From contig LUUF01000009.1 in assembly GCA_001644045.1 (NCBI GenBank), positions 1 through 46,682 on the forward strand: 46,682 bases of DNA, given 5' to 3'. Source of the DNA: Methylomonas methanica (GTDB lineage Bacteria; Pseudomonadota; Gammaproteobacteria; Methylococcales; Methylomonadaceae). This document shows, one piece after another, positions 1 through 7,846 of this stretch; position 1 is the first letter of the stretch; each line of letters begins with the position of its first letter. The notes beneath the pieces were generated by a model. It saw nothing but the letters and a program-made list of their open reading frames with translations, was not told the DNA's origin and ran no database searches. Made by a program: the position numbers and the translations under genes.

Positions 1-424
1 GGCCGGGACGGTTGAATTGACCGGCCAGGGTGCGTTCCGCCAAAGCAAAACCCACGGCATTGGTGATGCCTTGTCCCAAGGGACCGGTAGTGGTTTCGAC
101 ACCGTCGGTGTAGCCGTATTCAGGATGGCCCGGGGTTTGCGAGTGCAGTTGGCGGAACTGTTTCAGTTCTTCGATCGGCAGGCTGTAGCCGGCCAAATGC
201 AGCAAGGAATAAATCAGCATGGAGCCGTGACCGTTGGACAGAATGAAGCGGTCGCGGTTCGGCCATTTGGGGTTGCTGGGGTTGTGTTGCAGAAAATCGT
301 TCCACAATACTTCTGCGATGTCGGCCATCCCCATCGGCGCACCTGGGTGCCCTGAGTTGGCTTTCTGTACGGCGTCCATGCTAAGTGCGCGGATGGCGTT
401 CGCTAAGTCTCGGCGCGAAGGCAT
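1..424 (-). CDS. tkt: Transketolase, N-terminal 141 residues (gene continues off the left edge)
   Basis: Transketolase moves two-carbon units between sugar phosphates using thiamine diphosphate; in RuMP organisms it helps regenerate ribulose 5-phosphate. The visible part is the N-terminal pyrimidine-binding region: an SGHPGAPMG motif near residues 24-32, [11 protein letters not shown] near 62-72 and GPLGQGI near 113-119, all family hallmarks. The ATG at 424 is preceded by a strong AAAGGAGA ribosome-binding site. It lies 152 bp downstream of hxlA on the same strand, with a 12-bp stem-loop in the gap. A second transketolase end is present at the right edge of the window. The family is certain; completeness cannot be judged. 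Confidence 0.96.
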   Translation of the reverse strand, partial: MPSRRDLANAIRALSMDAVQKANSGHPGAPMGMADIAEVLWNDFLQHNPSNPKWPNRDRFILSNGHGSMLIYSLLHLAGYSLPIEELKQFRQLHSQTPGHPEYGYTDGVETTTGPLGQGITNAVGFALAERTLAGQFNRPG

Positions 425-510
425 GTTTGGTTCTCCTTTGTAATCTCTTGTCGTGCGAGCCGGCTCAGTATCGGCCGTGCCCGGTAAAAACTGGGGGTTA
501 TAACGAACGA

Positions 511-540
511 AAGGACGAGTGGCGTTAACCACCCGTCCTT
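511..540 (-). terminator. Stem-loop between hxlA and tkt
   Basis: Two 12-base arms (511-522 and 529-540) pair with one mismatch around a 6-base loop. On the minus strand the hairpin is followed by a modestly T-rich stretch rather than a clean T run. It may be a leaky terminator that lowers tkt relative to hxlA, or an mRNA 3'-end stabiliser. Confidence 0.5.
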
Positions 541-576
541 AATATTTCCTAATAAATAGGTAGTGCCAAAGCTGGC

Positions 577-1224
577 TTATGCTGCTGCAGCGTCAACCAA
601 TTCGCGGATTTCGCGGGCTGATTCAGCAGGTGACGGTGCACCGTAGATCGCTGCGCCAACCACGATGATGTTTGCACCAGCTTCAACCACTTGTTGCACA
701 GTGGCTTGTTTAATACCGCCAGCAACAGAGATGCGGACGTTCAGACCCAGACGCGCTATGTCGTTCAAGTCAGAGAATGGCGTTTGACCAGCTGCTTGCG
801 CATCCAGACCGGTGTGAATACCGACGATTTGCGCGCCCAATTTCACTGATTCTTTAGCGATATAAGCTTTGTCGTCGACGTTGATCAAGTCGATTTGAGT
901 TTCTGCACCGTGTTTTTTCGCGGCTTTGATAACGCCTGAGATAGTCGCCAGACCGGATACGCCCAGTACGGTAACGATGTCTGCGCCTGCAGCATAGAAA
1001 GCACCGGCTTCGTATTCGCCAGCATCCATGGTTTTCAGGTCAACCAACAACAGTTTGTCTGGGAAACGTTGTCTCAGTTCTTTAACCAGGTTGATACCGT
1101 TGTACTTAATGCAAGGTGTACCAATTTCAAAAATATCAACATAAGGCGCTACTTGATCAGCCAATGCAACGGTTTGGTTGAAATCCAGTGAATCCAACGC
1201 CATTTGAATTAATGGTCTTGCCAT
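577..1224 (-). CDS. hxlA: 3-hexulose-6-phosphate synthase
   Basis: This enzyme condenses formaldehyde with D-ribulose 5-phosphate to D-arabino-3-hexulose 6-phosphate, the formaldehyde-fixing step of the RuMP cycle, in the cytoplasm. The 215-residue single-domain barrel has the usual length. The OMP-decarboxylase superfamily metal/phosphate signature DxKxxD is seen as D62, K64 and D67 in VDLKTMDAG, and the C-terminal phosphate-binding loops (VAGGI, VVGAAIYGA) are present. The ATG at 1224 has a GGAG site upstream. The partner 6-phospho-3-hexuloisomerase is neither fused nor adjacent on the visible side; tkt follows instead. A promoter is proposed at 1361-1388, giving a leader of about 130 nt. 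Confidence 0.96.
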   Translation of the reverse strand: MARPLIQMALDSLDFNQTVALADQVAPYVDIFEIGTPCIKYNGINLVKELRQRFPDKLLLVDLKTMDAGEYEAGAFYAAGADIVTVLGVSGLATISGVIKAAKKHGAETQIDLINVDDKAYIAKESVKLGAQIVGIHTGLDAQAAGQTPFSDLNDIARLGLNVRISVAGGIKQATVQQVVEAGANIIVVGAAIYGAPSPAESAREIRELVDAAAA

Positions 1225-1283
1225 ACTAATGTGCTCCGATTGTTATAGTTACAGTTATTGTTTTTAAGACCCACCCCCCGACC

Positions 1284-1305
1284 AAAGCGCCATTTTCTGG
1301 CCTTT
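1284..1305 (-). promoter_or_regulatory. Hairpin in the hxlA leader
   Basis: AAAG-GCCA pairs with TGGC-CTTT around a 5-base loop with one bulged base. Further upstream in the same leader, GCCGCA (1317-1322) can pair with TGCGGC (1352-1357). Between the hairpin and the gene the minus strand carries a G-rich run (about 1269-1281). The leader could be structured, but no known riboswitch class was recognised. Confidence 0.35.
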
Positions 1306-1360
1306 AAATCGAGAGCGCCGCAAGCCTTTGTCGATGGGCAGTTTTCGCGAGTGCGGCAAC

Positions 1361-1388
1361 TCTAAATCAGAATAAGGCACCCTGTCAA
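1361..1388 (-). promoter_or_regulatory. Candidate sigma-70 promoter of hxlA
   Basis: On the minus strand a perfect TTGACA (1388-1383) is followed after 16 bases by TTTAGA (1366-1361), which matches the -10 consensus at three of six positions. It would start transcription about 130 nt before the hxlA ATG. The -35 box is convincing and the -10 box weak. Confidence 0.5.
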
Positions 1389-1446
1389 TTGAAGACCGAC
1401 TATTTACCCAGCAAAAACTCTGTATTTAGTCGAGACCGATAAAAAC

Positions 1447-2028
1447 TTAACCGTCCAGACCGGTCCATGGCTTGAAAAGACCGGTCGCATCAACCCCAAA
1501 CATATCCAGAATTCGGCCGACGCCCTCATCAACCATCGCCCGCACGGAATCGGACTTGTTGTAAAAGGCCGGCATGGGCGGAAAGATAATCCCACCCATT
1601 TCCGTGACGCTGGCCATATTGCGAATATGCGCCAAATTTAGCGGCGTTTCGCGGGGCACCAGCACCGTTTTGCGGCGTTCTTTCAACGCCACGTCCGCCG
1701 CCCGGGAAATCAAGTTGTCGCCAAACCCATGCGCCACCGCAGCCAGAGTTTTCATCGAGCACGGCGCAATCACCACGCCCTCGGTCTTGAAGGAACCGCT
1801 GGCAATGCAGGAGGCAATATCGTTTATGCCATGCGTGACATCCGCCAATTCATACAACGCCGCCCGCTCCATATCCAGCTCGTATTTCAGATTCACCAAG
1901 CCGGCCGACGATATCACCAGATGCGTCTCCCACTCGTCTCGCTCCCGCAACACCTGCAGCATCCTGACACCGTAAATTGCCCCGGTAGCACCGGTCATAG
2001 CAATGACCAGTCGTTTTTTGTCGCTCAT
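1447..2028 (-). CDS. ubiX: Flavin prenyltransferase UbiX
   Basis: UbiX joins a dimethylallyl group to FMN to make prenylated FMN, the cofactor of the UbiD decarboxylase in ubiquinone synthesis. The 193-residue protein has the family length. Its N-terminal nucleotide-binding segment MTGATGAIYGVRML (residues 11-24), the central SGSFKTEGVVIAPCSMKTLA region and the C-terminal RETPLN segment are typical. It begins 11 bp after the pip stop codon on the same strand, so the two are probably co-transcribed. No ubiD is visible in the window. Confidence 0.93.
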   Translation of the reverse strand: MSDKKRLVIAMTGATGAIYGVRMLQVLRERDEWETHLVISSAGLVNLKYELDMERAALYELADVTHGINDIASCIASGSFKTEGVVIAPCSMKTLAAVAHGFGDNLISRAADVALKERRKTVLVPRETPLNLAHIRNMASVTEMGGIIFPPMPAFYNKSDSVRAMVDEGVGRILDMFGVDATGLFKPWTGLDG

Positions 2029-2039
2029 AATTCCGTCGT

Positions 2040-2984
2040 TTACGCTAAAAGCTTGGCCATTTCATCGGTCGCCGACACCAAAGCATCGATCATCTCTTCG
2101 CCCCGCGCAATGTGGCCGGCATTCGGCAGCACTACGTAACGAGATTGCGGCAAGGCCTGATGCAGGCGCCAACCGGCTTCTATAGGACAGGTCAAATCGT
2201 TTCTGCCGTGAATGATGATAGTCGGAATCGACTCTAACACCGCACAGTTTTCCAGGATTTGATTTTCTTGGATGAAGTAATCATGAATGGCAAAAGACAA
2301 TTCCATTTTTACTTGCCGCAACATTTGCTCGCTAACCGACTCCATGCTCTCCAAATAATCATTCCCCAGCGCCACTTGCCCGCTCCAGGCTTGCCATTGT
2401 TGAGCAGCGCGTTTAGCGGCGTCCTGATCGGCTCCGAAAACTGCCTCCACCAATCGCTCCAAGACATTGGCATCAGGCAGATTCGGCAAATTATCCAACA
2501 ATATCTGCCAGCGCTCGGGATAGATTTTATTGACGCCGTCATCTAGAAACCACCCCATATCGGCCTGTCTCGCTAAAAATACGCCGCGCAAGATCATTGC
2601 CAATACCTGCTGAGGATATTGCTGTGCGTAAAGTAATGCCAAGGTTCCACCCCAGGATCCGCCGAATAATAGCCATTTTTCGATGCGTAATTGCTGGCGG
2701 ATACGCTCCATGTCCGCCAGCAAATCCTGAGTGGTATTGCCCTGCAATTCGCCAAACGGCTCCGACAATCCGCAGCCGCGCTGATCCATCAAAATAATAT
2801 GGTAGCGCTCGGGATCGAAAAATCGGCGGTGATCCGGCTTGGTACCGGAACAAGGCCCACCATGCAAAAAAATCGCCGGAATGCCAGCCGGATTACCCGA
2901 CCGTTCGACATAAACGCGATGCTCGCTATCGGTTTCCAGAAAAAAGGTATGGAACGGCGAAATGTCCGGATATAGCGTTTTCAT
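2040..2984 (-). CDS. pip: Proline iminopeptidase (alpha/beta hydrolase, peptidase family S33)
   Basis: The enzyme removes N-terminal proline from peptides in the cytoplasm. The 314-residue sequence shows the family order: the HGGP oxyanion motif at residues 41-44, DQRGCG at 67-72, the nucleophile elbow GGSWGG with Ser110, an acidic residue in HGRNDL near 265 and the catalytic His291 in NAGHIARGEE. The length matches bacterial proline iminopeptidases. It is the first gene of a short pip-ubiX unit. The terminator of the upstream outer membrane protein gene lies in the 20 bp before its start, so pip probably depends on readthrough or a promoter overlapping that terminator. Confidence 0.9.
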   Translation of the reverse strand: MKTLYPDISPFHTFFLETDSEHRVYVERSGNPAGIPAIFLHGGPCSGTKPDHRRFFDPERYHIILMDQRGCGLSEPFGELQGNTTQDLLADMERIRQQLRIEKWLLFGGSWGGTLALLYAQQYPQQVLAMILRGVFLARQADMGWFLDDGVNKIYPERWQILLDNLPNLPDANVLERLVEAVFGADQDAAKRAAQQWQAWSGQVALGNDYLESMESVSEQMLRQVKMELSFAIHDYFIQENQILENCAVLESIPTIIIHGRNDLTCPIEAGWRLHQALPQSRYVVLPNAGHIARGEEMIDALVSATDEMAKLLA

Positions 2985-2998
2985 TGTTTTTCATCCAT

Positions 2999-3030
2999 AA
3001 AAAAAGGGAAGGCTGTTACACCTTCCCTTT
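2999..3030 (-). terminator. Rho-independent terminator of the outer membrane protein gene
   Basis: Ten-base arms AAAGGGAAGG (minus strand, 3030-3021) and CCTTCCCTTT (3012-3003) enclose an 8-base loop. Minus-strand transcription then reads a run of seven T (3005-2999). It lies 22 bp after the stop at 3053. Confidence 0.9.
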
Positions 3031-3052
3031 TGCGTGCTAACTAAGCTTCAAC

Positions 3053-3967
3053 TTAGAATTTGAAACCTACGTAACCGCCAGCGTTGAAACCGTCGGTAGG
3101 TGTACCGTCCAGTTTGCTGGTTGAGTAGTGGTAACGCACGTCGGTACCCAAGACGATACCTCTGAACAAGTCATACTCGGCGCCAGCACCGAAGTTCAAA
3201 CCAGCATTCAAAACGGAAACCGCGTTGGATGGCACGCCCAGGATATTGATGTCCAGACCAACTGGGATCAACCAAGGACGGAATTTACTGCCGTGCAGAA
3301 ACTTGATTTTTGGAGACGCATTGATTCTCAAACGAGAGTCAGTTGCTCTTGGTGAATGACCGTTAAGCACGATTGTTTCGCCGTTGGCAGTCTGTAGAGC
3401 AGTAAGCGTGCCGTCTGTCAATGCGTTAGTACCGGTACCGTATTGAGCATATTCAACACCCAACTCAATAGCGAACGATGTATCGTCAACCAAACCGAAC
3501 AAGTCGTTGTTCACGTTGAAATCAAACGCACCACCAAAATAAAAACCTTCGTTATTACGGTTGTTTGACAACAAAGCACCGTCGGTTAAAGGAGTAGTGT
3601 TGCCTCTGGCATGATCCAAAGCCGACCAACCACCACGAACCGCCACCAAGTTGTCTTTAGCAGACGCTTGGGCAGGAGTTGATTTAACGGATGCCATCCA
3701 TTGATCCAACTCTTGAACTTTTGCATTAGCAGCAGTGGAGCTGGCAGATGAAGACTTAACGCGGCTCAACTCAGCTTGCATGGCTTGCATTTGATCAGCC
3801 ATTTGTTGCATTTGCGCTTCCAGAGCTTCGGTTTTTCTCGCCGCCGCATCAGCTACACGCTCAGCGCTGGAACCAGCTGCTTGTGCTTGTGGGGCAACCA
3901 TTGCTCCAGCCATTGTCAAAGTCGCTGCGGCAACGCCCAGCGCTAATTTGGTTTTAGTAAAACTCAT
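3053..3967 (-). CDS. Outer membrane protein: signal peptide, coiled coil, beta-barrel
   Basis: Function not recognised. The 304-residue protein has a signal peptide (residues 1 to about 31, ending AQAQA-like), then an Ala/Gln/Met-rich coiled coil to about residue 75, a Ser/Ala linker, and a C-terminal half of alternating hydrophobic strands ending in GGYVGFKF. The terminal Phe is typical of outer membrane barrels. A coiled coil ahead of a barrel suggests a trimeric or peptidoglycan-spacing porin-like protein, but this is inference. The ATG at 3967 is chosen because a GGGGGGA site lies just before it; an in-frame TTG 15 bases upstream would overlap that site. It has its own promoter and terminator and is probably strongly expressed. 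Confidence 0.82.
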   Translation of the reverse strand: MSFTKTKLALGVAAATLTMAGAMVAPQAQAAGSSAERVADAAARKTEALEAQMQQMADQMQAMQAELSRVKSSSASSTAANAKVQELDQWMASVKSTPAQASAKDNLVAVRGGWSALDHARGNTTPLTDGALLSNNRNNEGFYFGGAFDFNVNNDLFGLVDDTSFAIELGVEYAQYGTGTNALTDGTLTALQTANGETIVLNGHSPRATDSRLRINASPKIKFLHGSKFRPWLIPVGLDINILGVPSNAVSVLNAGLNFGAGAEYDLFRGIVLGTDVRYHYSTSKLDGTPTDGFNAGGYVGFKF

Positions 3968-4281
3968 TGTTGTTCCCCCCAAGGGTAGTTATTGTTAAGA
4001 CTGAATTGGCTTTATAGCAACACAGGATTTCTTCACGTGGGCAATAATAGCAGCAAAACACTAGCCTTACAAGTTTTAAGTCTATTTTTTTTGATTAAAA
4101 ATATTGTTTTATATCAATAAGATACAAATCATTTGTAATCTACAATCAATATTTGTCAAAAATAAACAACAGCCATTTGCTTTTTTACACATTCATCGAC
4201 AATCGGCAAACCCTATCTAAATATGCCGGCTTCGTGTTACCTTAAAAAGGCCTTCTTACACCCGTTTTCCTCAGCAATTGC
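3968..4281. promoter_or_regulatory. AT-rich divergent intergenic region with a palindrome
   Basis: This 314-bp gap separates the minus-strand outer membrane protein gene from plus-strand thiO. It holds the promoter given separately, a very AT-rich block (about 4077-4160) and a perfect interrupted palindrome ACAAAT-C-ATTTGT (4124-4136) that could be an operator. No TPP riboswitch features were seen before thiO, and no small coding gene was found. Confidence 0.5.
4044..4072 (-). promoter_or_regulatory. Sigma-70 promoter of the outer membrane protein gene
   Basis: On the minus strand TTGTAA (4072-4067) and TATTAT (4049-4044) are separated by exactly 17 bases, matching the consensus at four and five of six positions. 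The transcript would start about 70 nt before the ATG at 3967. Confidence 0.7.
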
Positions 4282-5385
4282 ATGACCACACACCTGGATA
4301 TTTTGATCATCGGCGGCGGCATCAGCGGCCTGCTAGCCGCCCGAGAATTGCGTCTTGCCGGCCGCGACGTTACGATCCTAGACAAATCCAAACCGGGCCT
4401 GGAATCCTCATGGGCAGGCGGCGGCATTTTGCTGCCGATTTATCCCTGGCGCCAAGCCGCAGCCATCTCCGAATTGGCCGTCAACAGCTTAAAAAAATAC
4501 CCCACATTGAGCCGAGAACTGCTCGCAGCTACCGGCATCGATCCGGAATGGTATGACTGCGGCATGCTGATTTGTAAAAACCCGGACTACGAGCACGCCG
4601 TAAAATGGTGCGAACACCACGGAATCGACTATCAACCGGCCACACAGGCATTAACCGAACCGTTTACCACCGCTTACGACCAACCACTGTGGCTACCGGA
4701 AATTGCCCAAGCCCGCAACCCAAGATTATTGAAATCGCTCCACGCTTACTTAGTACAAACAGGCGTGCAATTTCTGGATACTACCGAAGTCCACAAAATC
4801 AGCGTCGCCAACCATCAAGTTGAGAGCATTGAAACCGCTGACCGGACCTATTCCGCACAACATCTGATCGTCAGCGCCGGCGCCTGGACGACTGATTTAA
4901 TGCAGGATTTATTGCCGGATTGGCCTATAGACCTGCAAATCAAGCCTGTCAGAGGCCAGATGCTGCTGTTCGACGCCACACCAAGCACCTTGCCTTATAT
5001 GGTGCTGGACGGCGATCAGTATTTGATTCCACGCCGCGACGGCAAAATTTTGGCGGGCAGTACCGTGGAGCAGGCGGGCTTCAACAAGATCACTACCGAG
5101 GATGCCAAACAGCAGCTTTACCGATTCGCCACCGAATTACTACCCACTTTGAAAAACCATCCGGTTTGCCATCATTGGGCCGGCCTCCGTCCCGGCAGCC
5201 CGCAGGGCATTCCGACTATTAGCCGACATCCCGACATCGAGAATCTCAGCATCAACGCCGGCCATTTTAGAAATGGTTTAGTGATGGGGCCGGCATCCGC
5301 AAAATTGTTGGCCGACCTGATTTTGCACCGCCCAACCGAAATAGACCCGACACCCTATTCGCTAACTCGAGCAACCACTTCATGA
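4282..5385 (+). CDS. thiO: Glycine oxidase ThiO (FAD-dependent)
   Basis: ThiO oxidises glycine to the imine that supplies part of the thiazole of thiamine. The 367-residue protein starts with a Rossmann FAD motif (GGGISG, residues 11-16, ending the second strand with an acidic residue in TILDK), followed by the SSWAGGGIL segment usual in ThiO, a substrate-binding middle region, and a C-terminal FAD-closing segment around [14 protein letters not shown]. It overlaps pyrD by 4 bp (ATGA), so the two are translationally coupled. No other thi genes are present. A different D-amino-acid oxidase-type specificity is possible but less likely. Confidence 0.87.
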   Translation: MTTHLDILIIGGGISGLLAARELRLAGRDVTILDKSKPGLESSWAGGGILLPIYPWRQAAAISELAVNSLKKYPTLSRELLAATGIDPEWYDCGMLICKNPDYEHAVKWCEHHGIDYQPATQALTEPFTTAYDQPLWLPEIAQARNPRLLKSLHAYLVQTGVQFLDTTEVHKISVANHQVESIETADRTYSAQHLIVSAGAWTTDLMQDLLPDWPIDLQIKPVRGQMLLFDATPSTLPYMVLDGDQYLIPRRDGKILAGSTVEQAGFNKITTEDAKQQLYRFATELLPTLKNHPVCHHWAGLRPGSPQGIPTISRHPDIENLSINAGHFRNGLVMGPASAKLLADLILHRPTEIDPTPYSLTRATTS

Positions 5386-6395
5386 ATCTTTACCCCTTAC
5401 TACGCCCATTACTGTTTTCCTTGGACCCGGAAACCGCGCATCACGTCACGCTGGATTTATTAAAGCTGGCCAAGCAAACTGGCTTGTCGGCGTTGAGCAA
5501 ACCGACAGTTAGAGAAAAGCCTGTCAATGTGATGGGTTTGACCTTTAAAAACCCTCTCGGACTGGCTGCGGGCTTGGACAAAAACGGCGATTACATCGAT
5601 GCGTTGGCCGAGCTGGGTTTTGGTTTTCTCGAAATCGGCACCGTCACCCCGCGCCCGCAACCCGGCAATCTCAAGCCGCGCCTGTTCCGCCTGCCTGAAC
5701 ACCAAGCCATCATCAACCGAATGGGCTTTAACAATCTGGGTGTCGATCATTTGCTGGCCCAAGTCGGTAAATGCCAATATCGCGGCGTTTTAGGCATCAA
5801 TATCGGCAAGAACGCCGACACCCCACTGGAAAATGCTACCGAAGATTATTTGATCGGCCTGCGCAAAAGCTATGCGGCGGCGAGCTATATCACTATCAAC
5901 ATTTCCTCGCCCAACACCAAGAATTTACGCCAACTGCAGCAAGGCGACGAGATCAAACAGTTGCTGAGCGCTTTGAAGGAAGAGCAATTGCAACTGCAGA
6001 CGGCGCATGGCAAATACACGCCAATCGCGGTGAAAATCGCGCCGGATTTAAGCGATGAGGAAATCAGCCACATCGCGGCATTGCTGCTGGAATTTGCTAT
6101 CGACGGCGTGATTGCCACCAACACCACCATCGCCCGCGATAAAATCCAGGGTCATGTCCACGCCAACGAAACGGGCGGCTTGAGCGGCGCACCGGTCAAA
6201 GACAGCTCGACTCGGGTAGTAAAAGGTTTGGCGGCGGAATTGAGCGGCAAGCTGCCGATTATTGCGGCCGGCGGTATATCGAACGGACAGGACGCCCAGG
6301 AAAAGATGGCCGCCGGCGCGAGCCTGGTACAGATCTACAGCGGCTTAATTTATAAAGGACCGCAGCTTATTCAGGATATTTTAGACAGCTTGTAA
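5382..6395 (+). CDS. pyrD: Dihydroorotate dehydrogenase (quinone), class 2
   Basis: PyrD oxidises dihydroorotate to orotate and passes electrons to the quinone pool, the fourth step of pyrimidine synthesis. The 337-residue length and the N-terminal helical extension ([18 protein letters not shown]) mark the membrane-associated class 2 enzyme. [31 protein letters not shown], the NISSPNT segment with the catalytic Ser region, and the C-terminal FMN phosphate loop [13 protein letters not shown] are all visible. It is the second gene of the thiO-pyrD pair and is followed by a hairpin facing convergent pmbA. Confidence 0.96.
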   Translation: MNLYPLLRPLLFSLDPETAHHVTLDLLKLAKQTGLSALSKPTVREKPVNVMGLTFKNPLGLAAGLDKNGDYIDALAELGFGFLEIGTVTPRPQPGNLKPRLFRLPEHQAIINRMGFNNLGVDHLLAQVGKCQYRGVLGINIGKNADTPLENATEDYLIGLRKSYAAASYITINISSPNTKNLRQLQQGDEIKQLLSALKEEQLQLQTAHGKYTPIAVKIAPDLSDEEISHIAALLLEFAIDGVIATNTTIARDKIQGHVHANETGGLSGAPVKDSSTRVVKGLAAELSGKLPIIAAGGISNGQDAQEKMAAGASLVQIYSGLIYKGPQLIQDILDSL

Positions 6396-6411
6396 TTGAC
6401 CTAAATCAACC

Positions 6412-6443
6412 CATGCCATCAGCCCATAAGGGGCTATGGCATG
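6412..6443. terminator. Hairpin between convergent pyrD and pmbA
   Basis: CATGCCAT (6412-6419) pairs with ATGGCATG (6436-6443), and inside it AGCCC (6421-6425) pairs with GGGCT (6431-6435), with one bulged base and a short loop. It is 16 bp from each stop codon and is suited to ending transcription from both sides, although it lacks a long T run. Confidence 0.6.
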
Positions 6444-6457
6444 CTGGCGTAAAACCT

Positions 6458-7789
6458 TTATTCTCCGGCAATCGCCATCCGTTCCAGCAAAATAGAACCG
6501 ACTCTGATATTGCCGCGCAAATCCACGTCGTTGCCGATCGCGACGATATTGCGCAGCATGGACTTCAAATTGCCGGCGATAGTAATTTCTTGCACCGGAT
6601 ACTGGACCACACCGTTTTCGACCCAAAATCCGGAGGCGCCGCGCGAATAATCACCGGTCACGCGATTAACGCCCTGCCCCATCAATTCGGTCACCAGCAA
6701 ACCGGTATCCAGCAATTTCAGCATGCCGGCAAAATCGTTACTGCCGGGTTCGACCGTCAGATTATGCACGCCGCCGGCATTGCCGGTAGTTTGCATACCC
6801 AGTTTCCGCGCCGAATAGGTGCTGAGAATATACGATCTTAAAATACCGTCGCTGACAATATCCCTAGCCCTGGTCGCTACCCCTTCGGAGTCGTAACTGG
6901 CGCTGCCCAGCGCGCCGCGCAGGAACGGCTGTTCATGAATCCGCACAAAATCCGGCAAAATTTGGGTGTCCAGCGTATCCAGTAAAAACGAGGATTTGCG
7001 GTATAAACTGCCGCCGCTGATCGCGCCTATCAACGCCCCGATCAAACCGGACGCCATTTCCGACGCGAACAATACCGGACATTGCCGGGTACTCAGACTA
7101 CGCGCGTTCAGCCTTGCAACCGTGCGTTGCGCGGCTTTTTCGCCGACTTGTCTAGCCGATTCCAGACCGCCAGCATCGCGAGCCACGCTGTACCAATAAT
7201 CGCGCTGCATCGCATCGCCGCTACCGGCCAGCACCGAGCAACTCAAAGAATGCCGACTGGATTGGTAACCTTGCAAAAAACCCAGCGAATTACCGAATAC
7301 CCGCGTGCCTTGATGCGTATTTACCGAAGCGCCTTCGGAATTGCTAATCGCCTTATCGTAGCCGCGCGCGACGTTTTCGCATTCGATGGCAATGTGTATG
7401 GCCTGTTCGGCATTAATATCCCAAGGATGATTCAAATCCAGATCAGGAAACTCGGTTGCCAGCAACTCGACATCCGGCAAGCCGGCGTAGTCGTCCTCGC
7501 TGGCGTAACGGGCGATACTGCAAGCAGCCTTGACGGTTTCTTTCAAAGAGTCGGAAGAAATATCGTTGGTGCTCGCAGAGCCTTTTTTCTGGCCGAAATA
7601 GACGGTGACGCCTATGCCTTGATCGCAGTGATACTCGACGGTTTCCACTTCCCCCAAACGCCCCGACACCGACAGCCCGTTGTCGACGCTGAACGCCGCT
7701 TCGGCGGCACTGGCGCCTTGTTGTTTGGCTTCGTCCAATAATTGCTGAACGACGTTTTTTAAGCGATTAATTTCTTCCTGATTTTGCAC
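6458..7789 (-). CDS. pmbA: PmbA/TldE, partner subunit of the TldD metalloprotease
   Basis: TldD and PmbA (TldE) form a heterodimeric peptidase that threads and cuts unfolded peptides; in Escherichia coli it matures microcin B17 and degrades CcdA. The 443-residue protein matches PmbA in length and in segments such as GRLGEVETVEYHCDQG and the C-terminal GASGFWVENG. It lacks the HExxxH motif, as expected for the non-catalytic subunit. The start is a GTG; it is favoured because it gives the family's full N-terminus. It follows tldD by 57 bp, a gap containing a hairpin. Its nearness to pqqA is discussed in the findings. Confidence 0.93.
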   Translation of the reverse strand: MQNQEEINRLKNVVQQLLDEAKQQGASAAEAAFSVDNGLSVSGRLGEVETVEYHCDQGIGVTVYFGQKKGSASTNDISSDSLKETVKAACSIARYASEDDYAGLPDVELLATEFPDLDLNHPWDINAEQAIHIAIECENVARGYDKAISNSEGASVNTHQGTRVFGNSLGFLQGYQSSRHSLSCSVLAGSGDAMQRDYWYSVARDAGGLESARQVGEKAAQRTVARLNARSLSTRQCPVLFASEMASGLIGALIGAISGGSLYRKSSFLLDTLDTQILPDFVRIHEQPFLRGALGSASYDSEGVATRARDIVSDGILRSYILSTYSARKLGMQTTGNAGGVHNLTVEPGSNDFAGMLKLLDTGLLVTELMGQGVNRVTGDYSRGASGFWVENGVVQYPVQEITIAGNLKSMLRNIVAIGNDVDLRGNIRVGSILLERMAIAGE

Positions 7790-7820
7790 GGTAAGTCTCT
7801 TGGAGTTCGATTACATGTGT

Positions 7821-7840
7821 GGGCCGAAGCATATCGGCCC
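7821..7840 (-). promoter_or_regulatory. Hairpin between tldD and pmbA
   Basis: GGGCCGA (7821-7827) and TCGGCCC (7834-7840) form a perfect 7-bp stem with a 6-base loop in the 57-bp gap. There is no T run on the minus strand, so an mRNA processing or stability element is more likely than a strong terminator. Confidence 0.4.
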
Positions 7841-7846
7841 GAGGCA

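Noticed and set aside
3968-4281. TPP riboswitch before thiO
   Set aside because: No conserved TPP-riboswitch segments were seen in the leader.
7082-7741. Open reading frame of 219 codons opposite pmbA
   Set aside because: It mirrors the pmbA coding frame and has no recognisable domain.
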